Assembly: GCA_964628685.1 (NCBI GenBank)
Contig: CAZVNM010000003.1
Coordinates: forward strand, 372,001 to 436,000
DNA from: CALMEC01 sp964628685
GTDB taxonomy: Bacteria; Actinomycetota; Thermoleophilia; Miltoncostaeales; Miltoncostaeaceae
Reading direction: 5' to 3'
DNA length: 64,000 nucleotides
Notes under the pieces: model-generated
Seen by the model: only the letters and a program-made list of their open reading frames with translations
The model's database searches: none
What the model was told of the DNA's origin: nothing
In this document: positions 16,694-24,175 of the stretch, piece after piece
Layout of the letters: every line of letters starts with the position of its first letter
Numbering within the stretch: the stretch's first letter is position 1
Made by a program: the position numbers and the translations under genes

Positions 16694-17721
16694 CAGCCGG
16701 CCGCCCCGTCCAGGCCGACCGGGCGACCCTCCTTCCAGGACCGGTTGGCCGCGACCACGGCCTCCACCGCACGCTTGCCGTCCAGGCCGGTGACGAGCGG
16801 CGCATCACCCGATCGCACGGCGTCCAGGAAGCCGTTGATCTCGCGCACGTAGCCCCACGAGAAGCGCTCGGGCCACGTCCGGTTGACCGGCCGGTTGCCG
16901 CCGCGATCGCGGTCGACGGCCTGGATGAGCGGCATGCCGTTCACCTCGCCGATCATCAGCACGCCGCGCGTGCCGACCACCTCCATGCGCGCGTCGTAGC
17001 CGTAGTCGGCCGGGCAGACGCCGTCCAGCACCCCGATGGCGTCGTTGGCGAACCGCAGCGAGACGACCGCGTTGTCGTAGAAGTCCTCGGCCGTGACCCC
17101 GTGCATCGCGCCCTTGCGGTTGGCGACCTCGGCGTACACGCGGGTGATGTCGGCGCCCGCCATCCAGCGCGTGCTGTCGAAGCAGTGGCTGTTGACCTCG
17201 GCGAGCATCCCGTTGCTGAGCGCCAGCTCGTGGGCCCAGGCGGGCGGCAGTCCCGGTCCGCGGGTGAGCGACTTGACCATCATCACCTCACCGATCTCGC
17301 CGGCGTCGATGCGTGCGCGCGCCTCCTGGAACTCGGGCTGGAAGCGGCGGACGAACCCCACCTGCAGCAGCCGGTCGGCGGCCGCGGCGGCGTCGATCAT
17401 GTCGTCGCACTCCGCGGCCGAGAGCGCCAGGGGCTTCTCGCAGAACACGTGCAGGCCGTGGCCGAACGCCTCGACCGCCAGGTCACGGTGGGTGAACGTG
17501 GGCGTGGCGATGACGACCGCGTCGATCTCGACGTCCTGCGCGGCGTCGGCGAGCGTCGCGAACGCCCGGCCGCCCACCTCCGCGGCCAGATCCTCGGCGC
17601 GCTGGGTGTCGTCGTCGACGATGGCCACCATGTCGGCGTCGGCGGCGTGGTTGCGGATGTTGCGCGCGTGCACGGCACCTGCGCGCCCGGCGCCGACCAG
17701 ACCGACGCGAACGGGGGTCAT
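16693..17721 (-). CDS. Gfo/Idh/MocA family dehydrogenase (inositol 2-dehydrogenase-like)
   Basis: 342 aa. An N-terminal Rossmann motif VGLVGAGRAGAVHARNI is followed by FCEKPL near residue 94 and VGFVRRFQPEF near residue 122. The catalytic region EVNSHCFDSTRWM lies near 175. These features match myo-inositol 2-dehydrogenase and close relatives more than glucose-fructose oxidoreductase. Its ATG overlaps the kinase stop by 4 nt. No complete iol set (iolB, iolC, iolD) is present, so inositol itself is only one possibility. Confidence 0.84.
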   Translation of the reverse strand: MTPVRVGLVGAGRAGAVHARNIRNHAADADMVAIVDDDTQRAEDLAAEVGGRAFATLADAAQDVEIDAVVIATPTFTHRDLAVEAFGHGLHVFCEKPLALSAAECDDMIDAAAAADRLLQVGFVRRFQPEFQEARARIDAGEIGEVMMVKSLTRGPGLPPAWAHELALSNGMLAEVNSHCFDSTRWMAGADITRVYAEVANRKGAMHGVTAEDFYDNAVVSLRFANDAIGVLDGVCPADYGYDARMEVVGTRGVLMIGEVNGMPLIQAVDRDRGGNRPVNRTWPERFSWGYVREINGFLDAVRSGDAPLVTGLDGKRAVEAVVAANRSWKEGRPVGLDGAAG

Positions 17722-19247
17722 CTGACGGCCTCCGGTTGAGGGACGGGTTGCAGCAGATCGCCGTGATCGGCGACCAGGGTGACCAGGCGGGCGTACCGGT
17801 CGACCAGCTCGGCGTACCGGGCGTGGCGCTCGTCGTCGGGTTCGATCGGCGCGCCGAGGGGCACCCGCGCGGCCACCGCGGCCACGTCGTCCAGCGCACC
17901 GACCCCGGCGGCGGCGACGAGGGCGGCGCCACGTGTGGCGGTCTCCTCCTCCAGCACGCGTGCGACGGGGACGCCCAGCACGTCCGCCTTGATGCGGTTC
18001 CACACGTCGCTGCGCGCGCCGCCGCCGATGGCGCGCGCCTCGTCGAACACGACGTCCGGGCGGGCCCGGCGCATCGCGCGCAGGTACGTCGCGTACTCGA
18101 ACGCGATGGCCTCCATCATCGACCGCGCCAGGTGGCCGCGGCCGTGGGTGAGGCCGAAGCCCAGCCATCCACCGCGCATCCCCGGGTCGTGCGGCACCAT
18201 GCGGCCCTCGACGTGGGGGAGGAAGGCGAGTCCGTCGGACCCGGGGGCGACGTCGTCGGCATCGGCGATCACCGCGCCGATCGCGTCGTCGCCCTGACCG
18301 CCCAGCATGGCGAGCCACGGGAGGCAGAGACCCCCGCCGGCCACGTAGTTGAGCGCCAGGTACTGGTGGGGGAGCGTGCCGCGCATCACCATCAGCTCCG
18401 GGTCGGCCAGGAACCCGTCGACCGACCCGATGAAGACCGCGGCGGTGCCGGCCGTGTCGAGCAGCTGGCCGGTGCGCACGATGCCGGCGCCCAGGACGCC
18501 GGCGGCGGTGTCGCCCAGGCCGGCGACCACCGGCGTGCCGGCGCGCAGACCGCATGCTGCGGCGGCCGCGGTCGTCAGCTCGCCCACCACGGTCTGCGAC
18601 GGGACGATGCGCGGCATGCGGTGCGCGTCCAGCCCGAGCAGGTCGAGCATCTCGGCCGACCACGCGCCGGTCCGCCCATCGGCGGCACCGGTGAAGTGCA
18701 GGTACGACGGGTCGGTGAACGCGGCGGCGCCGTCCAGACCCGCCAGTCGCATCGCCACGTGGACGGCGGGCATCACGAACGCGGCCACCCGCTCGAAGAC
18801 CGCGGGGTGCTCGTCGCGCCACCACTGCATCTTGGGGGCGTGGTTCATCATCGGGGCACACCCGGTGCGGGCGACGAGCGCATCCGCATGATCGGTCGCC
18901 AGCCGCTCCAGCTGTGGCGCCGCCCGCGAGTCGAGCCAGGAGTCGTAGGGCGTCACCGGGTCGCCGGCGGCGTCCACGCCCATCACCCCCGCCATCTGCC
19001 CGGTGACCGCCAGGCCGACGACGCGGTTCGGGTCGATCCCGCCCCGGGCGATGCACGCGGCCACCGCGTCGTGGGCCGACCGGACCAGCTCGTCGGGGTC
19101 CTGCTCCACGTGTCCCGGGCCACCGCGGATGAGGCGCGTGGGGACGACCGCGGTGGCGACCTCGCGCCCGTCCAGCGTGAAGGCGCCGGCCTTCGTGCTG
19201 CTGGTGCCGACGTCGATGCCGACCGTGACCTGTCCCCCTTCAGGCAT
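17718..19247 (-). CDS. FGGY-family carbohydrate kinase (xylulokinase-like)
   Basis: 509 aa. It phosphorylates a ketose or polyol. The N-terminal ATPase fold motif GIDVGTSSTKAGAF is at residue 9, the substrate segment VTGQMAGVMGVD near 83, and the C-terminal FGGY signature IGGGARSDVWNRIKADV near residue 418 has the typical xylulokinase form. It is the first gene of the large carbohydrate operon. The 14-bp palindrome 10 bp upstream of its ATG overlaps the only weak ribosome-binding sequence (AGGG), so a bound repressor could block the message start. Confidence 0.88.
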   Translation of the reverse strand: MPEGGQVTVGIDVGTSSTKAGAFTLDGREVATAVVPTRLIRGGPGHVEQDPDELVRSAHDAVAACIARGGIDPNRVVGLAVTGQMAGVMGVDAAGDPVTPYDSWLDSRAAPQLERLATDHADALVARTGCAPMMNHAPKMQWWRDEHPAVFERVAAFVMPAVHVAMRLAGLDGAAAFTDPSYLHFTGAADGRTGAWSAEMLDLLGLDAHRMPRIVPSQTVVGELTTAAAAACGLRAGTPVVAGLGDTAAGVLGAGIVRTGQLLDTAGTAAVFIGSVDGFLADPELMVMRGTLPHQYLALNYVAGGGLCLPWLAMLGGQGDDAIGAVIADADDVAPGSDGLAFLPHVEGRMVPHDPGMRGGWLGFGLTHGRGHLARSMMEAIAFEYATYLRAMRRARPDVVFDEARAIGGGARSDVWNRIKADVLGVPVARVLEEETATRGAALVAAAGVGALDDVAAVAARVPLGAPIEPDDERHARYAELVDRYARLVTLVADHGDLLQPVPQPEAVR

Positions 19248-19256
19248 GGGTGTAAC

Positions 19257-19270
19257 CCTGTCATTACAGG
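19257..19270. promoter_or_regulatory. Predicted GntR operator in front of the 15-gene carbohydrate operon
   Basis: CCTGTCATTACAGG is a CCTGT/ACAGG inverted repeat with a 4-bp centre, 10 bp before the kinase ATG. The GT-N4-AC core agrees with HutC-subfamily GntR operators. An almost identical site lies before the companion operon that encodes a GntR regulator (22712-22725). The match is seen directly; binding by that regulator is inferred. Confidence 0.72.
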
Positions 19271-19574
19271 ATGACGATTACAAGAGCGATTTGATGCAAA
19301 GAGCGCGCGTGTGTCCGTCCCATGCCGCCGACCGAGGTCGCGGACGCGGGGGTCGTCCACCCCGGCGGTTGTCGCCGTCGCAGATGTCCGCGGCCGGTCC
19401 GCATCCCGCGGTGCGGGCGGCACCCGCGTCGCCGTCAGTGGGTCGCGTGTTGTCGGGTGACGCCCCGGGTGATCACGGCGGTCGGGTGATCGCGAGGACC
19501 GCCCGGGATCGCGGGTGTGGGCGGCCGAACGCGTTGCCGTCCCATGCGGTCCGGGCGCCCCGGACCCGACCCGC
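19271..19574. other. Intergenic region between the two carbohydrate operons
   Basis: 304 bp with no convincing gene. It should hold the promoter of the kinase operon near its left end, but I see no strong -35/-10 pair. Its right end carries a terminator-like hairpin listed separately. None of the 22-bp-phased repeat boxes found elsewhere occur here. Confidence 0.6.
19548..19566 (-). terminator. Hairpin just downstream of the GntR gene
   Basis: GGTCCGGG and its complement CCCGGACC form a perfect 8-bp stem with a 3-nt loop, 9 bases after the regulator stop codon on the minus strand. There is no T tail, so it is a candidate terminator only. Confidence 0.45.
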
Positions 19575-20408
19575 CTAGCCCTCCTCGCCGCCCATCATGT
19601 CCAGCAGGGCGCTCAGGCCGTCCACCTCCATGTCGGCCTCGTCCCCGATGCCGGGGATCCCCTGCAGGCCCCGCCGCTCCCGGGTGAGCGAGACGTCGAA
19701 CCGGCTGCGGTCGCCGCGGTGCCAGGCGATGAACGACTCCACCGGCCGGTTGTCCGCCAGCCACGCGATGCTCCCGAGCACCAGCATGGGCGCGCCCTGG
19801 CGGATGCCCAGCAGCTCCGCCTGCCGCTGGTTGGCCACCGCCGCCTCGATGGTGCGCCGTCCTCCGCCCAGGTGCAGTCCCAGCTCGCGCTCCAGCGTCT
19901 CGTAGAGCGAGCGGTGCTCCATGTCGAAGTCCATCAGCCCCGCGCACAGGCTGTGCGGAAGGTACGTCGACGTGAGCACCCACGGCTCGCCGTCCACCAG
20001 CCGCAGCCGCTCGAGGTGGATCACCCGGTCGTCCTCGTCCAGGCGCAGCACCCGTGCCACCGCCGGCGTCGGTCGCTGCACCTCGAAGGCCAGGATCCGG
20101 TTGGTGAGCTCGGCGCCCCGGGCGCCCACGTCCTCTGCCAGGCCGGTGAGGCTCTGGGCCAGGTGCTCGTCCACCTTGGGCGGTGCGACGAACGACCCCT
20201 TGCCCTTCATCCGCCGGATGAGGCCCTGGACCGTCAGCTCGTTGAGCGCCTGTCGCACCACCGTGCGCGAGACCGCGTAATCCGTGCAGAGCTGGGCCTC
20301 GCTGGGCAGCTGGTCGCCCTCGGTCAGGCGTCCCTCGACGATCTCGTTCTCCAGGATTGTGCGGAGCTGGTCGTAGTAGGGGACGGCGGACGTCTTGTCG
20401 ATGGCCAC
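19575..20408 (-). CDS. GntR/HutC-family transcriptional regulator with UTRA ligand domain
   Basis: 277 aa. The N-terminal winged helix is clear (YYDQLRTILENEI, LPSEAQLCTDYAVSRTVVRQAL near residues 34-54, KGKGSFVAPP near 70). The UTRA domain follows (LRLVDGEPWVLTSTYLP near 135, then the effector-binding core). UTRA domains sense small sugars or sugar phosphates. It is the last gene of the isomerase-epimerase-regulator operon and probably binds CCTGTCATWACAGG ahead of both operons, giving substrate-induced and autoregulated expression. Confidence 0.88.
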   Translation of the reverse strand: MAIDKTSAVPYYDQLRTILENEIVEGRLTEGDQLPSEAQLCTDYAVSRTVVRQALNELTVQGLIRRMKGKGSFVAPPKVDEHLAQSLTGLAEDVGARGAELTNRILAFEVQRPTPAVARVLRLDEDDRVIHLERLRLVDGEPWVLTSTYLPHSLCAGLMDFDMEHRSLYETLERELGLHLGGGRRTIEAAVANQRQAELLGIRQGAPMLVLGSIAWLADNRPVESFIAWHRGDRSRFDVSLTRERRGLQGIPGIGDEADMEVDGLSALLDMMGGEEG

Positions 20409-20413
20409 GTCGG

Positions 20414-21331
20414 TCAGCTTCCCTCGGAGCGGTCGGGTTGTGTGGGCAGGATGGAGAAGGCGGCGGTGAAGGTCTCGCCGGGCGCCACGGTGCGCAGACC
20501 CTCGCCGGTCACGAGCGCATCGGTGGGTGCGGTCATCGGCTCGAACGACACGATGTCGTCGGCGACGGGCGCGTAGACCTGCGCGAACGGGAAGCCGTGA
20601 TCCATGCGGACCGTGACCGACCGCTCGCCACCGACGAGGACGAACTCGGCCCCGTCGGCCACGTCGGCGAAGCCCTGGTCGACGGCGCGGTCACCCAACC
20701 GGAACGCGCACCTGCCCACCGGGGTGGTGCGTCCGGTCGGCAGTCCGCGGGCGTCGGCCTCGATGCGTCGCACGGCGGGGAGGACCACGGTCCAGTTCGC
20801 GCGGTCGCCGTCGAGCGGTCCCAGGTACGGGTGGAAGCCGAACGCCACGGGCACCGCGACGTCACCGGTGGGCGTCAGCGTGACGTGGATCTGCAGCGCG
20901 TCGTCCCGGGCGACGACGAGCATCACGATCCGATGTGCGAAGGGGAACGCCGTCGCGCACGCCGGACCCCAGGCGGGGAAGTGGATCGTCGCGGTGAGAG
21001 CGGTCCCGTCGTCGGAGGGCTCGACGCGCCACGCGTCGGGGGGTGGGATCAGGCCGTGGATCGCCGTGCCGTCCGCCAGCCTGGGGACACCGGGCAGATC
21101 GTCGGCCAGGCGCCCCTCGCGACCGGCGACGACGTAGCGGTCACGGCTCAGGCGGTTGGCCCACGGGTGCAGGAAGGGGATGCCGACCATGGCGTCCCGC
21201 AGCACCGGATCGTCGATCCGGGTCTCGCGTCCCAGCACCTCCCGTCCGTGGTGGCGCAGCGACGTGCAGGTCATGCCACCGTCGGAGCGGTAGTCGGCGG
21301 TGAGGATGCCCGATGGGGAACGCAGCCGCAC
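20414..21331 (-). CDS. Aldose 1-epimerase family protein (mutarotase)
   Basis: 305 aa, galactose-mutarotase-like beta-sandwich. Typical signatures are HPWANRLSRDRY near residue 55, the His in AIHGLI near 91, FGFHPYLG near 164 and the catalytic Glu in SFEPMTAPTDAL near 263. It speeds alpha/beta anomer conversion of a pathway sugar. GTG start at 21331, one base after the isomerase stop; 5 bp before the regulator gene. Confidence 0.85.
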   Translation of the reverse strand: MRLRSPSGILTADYRSDGGMTCTSLRHHGREVLGRETRIDDPVLRDAMVGIPFLHPWANRLSRDRYVVAGREGRLADDLPGVPRLADGTAIHGLIPPPDAWRVEPSDDGTALTATIHFPAWGPACATAFPFAHRIVMLVVARDDALQIHVTLTPTGDVAVPVAFGFHPYLGPLDGDRANWTVVLPAVRRIEADARGLPTGRTTPVGRCAFRLGDRAVDQGFADVADGAEFVLVGGERSVTVRMDHGFPFAQVYAPVADDIVSFEPMTAPTDALVTGEGLRTVAPGETFTAAFSILPTQPDRSEGS

Positions 21332-21332
21332 G

Positions 21333-22682
21333 TCAGATCCGATCGACGCCCAGGCCGAGGACGCCCGCCACGACGTCCAGACGGCGCTCCAGGTCGCCGC
21401 TCGCCAGGATCGTGTGATGGGAGGGCAGGTTCTCGACGAAGCGGTATCCGTCGCGGACGCGGACGACCGCGCCGTTGAGGCAGTCGGAGTCCTCGTACTG
21501 CACGTACTCCACGAGCTCGGCCTGGCTGGCCACCAACCGGTCCATCGTGCCTGCCAGCTTCACCAGCATCGTCGGACCCGTGGGGAAGCGCGCGTCGAGG
21601 GCGTGGGCGTTCTCGTCGACGATGGCGAGCACGCGCGGGCGCGCGGCCCAGGACGTCGCGAACGACTGCGGCGTGAGGGCGAAGTAGCCGCAGTGGGCCA
21701 CCAGCACGTGGTCCTCCGGTCGCCCCTCCACCTCGGGGAAGTGGGGGATGCGCTCGTGCTTGAGCGCCGCCTGTCCGATGGCGAACGGGTAGAGGTTGGA
21801 CATCACCACCGGCACGTCGAGCGACCGGTGGACGATGAGCTCGGTCAGCATCGAGGTGATGTCGGCCTCGCACCCCCACAGGAGGCCGCGCTCCTCGAAG
21901 AGGCGGTTCCAGGCGATGCACGGCGTCGTGTCGCACGACATCGACTCGTTGAGACAGTTGATGCCCGCCGCCACCACATCGCCGGCCTCGTCCAGTTCGT
22001 CCTCGAGCGCCGCGTACAGCCTGATCGCCGCCAGCTTCGCGGCGCGGGTCATCCCCGGCATCGGCATGACGGGCGCGAGCCGCGCCATGGCCTCCTCGGC
22101 GCGCGCGTCGGGCACGGCGGCGGCGCGCGCGGCGAGCGCCCTCCAGGAGCGGTGTTCGACCGTGATGCCGAAACGCTCCTGGATGGCGGCGACGCACTCG
22201 TCCTCCCACCAGTAGAAGCGTTTGAAGATGTCGGGCTGCATGCCGGCGCCGATCTCGTCCTGGTAGGCGAGCATGCGCGCGGTCCGCAGCGTGGTCTTCA
22301 CCGCGAGCGCCCGGCAGATGTCGCGCGCCTCCTGCGCCGAGAGCGGCGCGATGGTCGCGATGTCGCGCCGGCGGAGGTGATCGCGGATCTCCCAGTCCCA
22401 CATCGAGACCGTGGCGAACTCGGAGGTGATGACGAGGATCGGCACCGTGATCGCGCGGAACGCGTCGACCTTGCCGTAGGCCACGCCGCTCAGATCCGGT
22501 GTGACGACTGCGTCGGCGTCGGTCGTCGCCGCCGCCTCGATCGGCGCCGGGTCGAGCCACTCCACCAGGTCGTCCAGATGGCCGTGCAGGTGTGCCATCT
22601 GTGCATGGAAGGCGGGCTGGGGCGCGGCCTCCAGGTGGACCGGAAGTAGGCGTGGGCGTCGCAGTCGGATGCGGGGTGTCAT
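21333..22682 (-). CDS. L-fucose/L-arabinose isomerase-like sugar isomerase
   Basis: 449 aa. Sequence style and the C-terminal segment GCEADITSMLTE near residue 275 match the FucI/AraA-like superfamily (FucI-related proteins, often unassigned), in which Glu, Asp and His residues bind Mn2+. SDs are good: GGAAGGGAG lies about 8 nt before the ATG at 22682. It heads the second carbohydrate operon behind a predicted GntR site. It probably interconverts an aldose and ketose that then feeds the FGGY kinase of the neighbouring operon. Substrate not predictable from sequence. Confidence 0.72.
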   Translation of the reverse strand: MTPRIRLRRPRLLPVHLEAAPQPAFHAQMAHLHGHLDDLVEWLDPAPIEAAATTDADAVVTPDLSGVAYGKVDAFRAITVPILVITSEFATVSMWDWEIRDHLRRRDIATIAPLSAQEARDICRALAVKTTLRTARMLAYQDEIGAGMQPDIFKRFYWWEDECVAAIQERFGITVEHRSWRALAARAAAVPDARAEEAMARLAPVMPMPGMTRAAKLAAIRLYAALEDELDEAGDVVAAGINCLNESMSCDTTPCIAWNRLFEERGLLWGCEADITSMLTELIVHRSLDVPVVMSNLYPFAIGQAALKHERIPHFPEVEGRPEDHVLVAHCGYFALTPQSFATSWAARPRVLAIVDENAHALDARFPTGPTMLVKLAGTMDRLVASQAELVEYVQYEDSDCLNGAVVRVRDGYRFVENLPSHHTILASGDLERRLDVVAGVLGLGVDRI

Positions 22683-22711
22683 GGCTCGGCTCCCTTCCTC
22701 TCACCTGATAT

Positions 22712-22725
22712 CCTGTCATAACAGG
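22712..22725. promoter_or_regulatory. Predicted GntR operator in front of the isomerase-epimerase-gntR operon
   Basis: CCTGTCATAACAGG is identical to the site at 19257-19270 except for one central base. It lies 30 bp upstream of the isomerase ATG, where a promoter would be expected. Because the regulator gene is in this operon, the site implies autoregulation. Confidence 0.72.
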
Positions 22726-22949
22726 TTGCGGACAGTGGCGCGTCAGGCAAGGCGGGTTCCACCTGGACGACGTTATGGGGTCGTGTCGCGTTCGGCCCTG
22801 CGGCGGATACCGCGCAACATCCCGATCCCCACCGGGGTGCTGATCCGCTTTCGCCCACGCGCACGGGGTGAAACGGGCGTCGCTTCGGCTGGTTCATCAC
22901 GGTGGTGCCGTGGTTCGTGTCGTCACCGTCACGGGTCCGTGGCGTGTCC

Positions 22950-24165
22950 GTGAACAGTGAACGGTGCGCGTCGTTCATTTCAACGGTGGCGGACGTCCAG
23001 TGGGACGGGGTCGTTCGTCAGCGCCAGTCGGCGGGGTGCCGCGGAGGCGCCCCGGTCCGTTCGGTCGGCGTCACAGAGACCGTGGCGTGTCCGTGAACAG
23101 TGAGCGGTGCGCGTCGTTCATTTGGACGGTGGCGGACGTTCGATTCGACGGGGTTGTTCGTCCGGCCGCCGATCGGTGGGGTGTCGCGGTGGTCCCGTGG
23201 TTCGTGCGTCGGTGTCGCGGGTCCGTGGCTTGTCCGTGAACAGTGAGCGGTGCGCGTCGTTCATTTGAACGGTGGCGGACGTCCAGTTGAGCGCGGTTGT
23301 CCGTTAGCGCCAATCAGTGGGGTGCCACGGATGCCCTGTGGTTCGTGTCGTCACTGTCACGGGTCCTTGGCGTCTGCGTGAACAGTGAACGGTGCGCGAC
23401 GTTCATTTGGACGGTGGCGGACGTTCGATTCGACGGGGTTGTTCGTCCGGCCGCCGATCGGTGGGGTGTCGCGGTGGTCCCGTGGTTCGTGCGTCGGCGT
23501 CGCGGGTCCGTGACGTGTCCGTGAACAGTGGACGGTGCGCGTCGTTCATTTGAACGGCAGTGGACGTCCGATTGGACGGGGTTGTTCGTCCGGATCAATC
23601 GGCGGGGTGCCGCGGAAGCCCTGTGGTTCGTGTCGTCGGTGTCGCGGGTCGGTGGGGTGTGTGTGAACAGTGGACGGTGCGCGTCGTTCAATTGGACGGT
23701 GGCGGACGTCCAATTGGACGGGGTCGTTCGTCAGCGCCAATCGGGCGGGCACCACGGAGGCCCTGTGGTTCGTGCCGTCGGGGTTACAGGTCCGTGGCGG
23801 CTGTGAACAGTGGGCGGTGCGCGTCGTTCAATTGAGCGGTGGCGGACGTCCAATTGGACGGTCTCGTTCGTCCGGCACCCAATCGGTGGGGTGCCGCGGA
23901 GACCCTGTGGTTCGTGTCGTCGGTGTCACGGGTCCGTGGCGTGTCCGTGAACAGTGGACGGTGCGCGTCGTTCATTTGGACGGTGGCGGATGTCCAGTTG
24001 GACGGGGCTGTTCGTCCGGATCAATCGGTGGGGTGCCGCGGGGTCCTGTGGTTCGTGTCGTCGGTGTCACGGGTCCATGGCGTGTCCGTGAACAGTGAAC
24101 GGTGCGCGTCGTTCAATTGAACGCGGTGGACGTCCAATTGAACGGTGGCGGACGTCCAACCGGAT
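22950..24165. repeat. Intergenic tandem array, locus B (about nine 142-bp units)
   Basis: The marker GTGAACAGTG or a close variant starts at 22950, 23093, 23236, 23378, 23521, 23663, 23803, 23947 and 24088, a spacing of 140-144 bp. Each unit has a degenerate box (TGAACAGTGAAC type), a 10-bp spacer, a box like GTTCAATTGAAC, a 10-bp spacer, then a box like GTCCAATTGGAC, followed by about 85 bp of GC-rich sequence. For example, in the unit at 23663 the boxes are at 23664-23675, 23686-23697 and 23708-23719. The period is not a multiple of three, so no single reading frame persists. Between 22726 and 22949 I see no gene. It ends 10 bp before the ubiD stop. Confidence 0.93.
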
Positions 24166-24175
24166 GCGTCGGCCC

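Noticed and set aside
3652..19247. Complete myo-inositol (iol) operon
   Set aside because: An inositol-dehydrogenase-like gene and TIM barrels are present, but iolB, iolC and iolD are missing and a KDPG-type aldolase and FGGY kinase are present instead.
22902..24120. Repetitive coding region on either strand
   Set aside because: The unit length is not a multiple of three, so the frame changes each unit; the candidate proteins are short and Arg/Val/Gly-rich without any domain.
23521..24143. Replication-origin iterons
   Set aside because: No DnaA-box consensus and no replication genes nearby; the box spacing alone does not prove an origin, so I kept it as a general binding-array idea.
22950..24165. 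CRISPR array
   Set aside because: The period is 142 bp with no unique 30-40-bp spacers, whole units resemble each other, and no cas genes are present.
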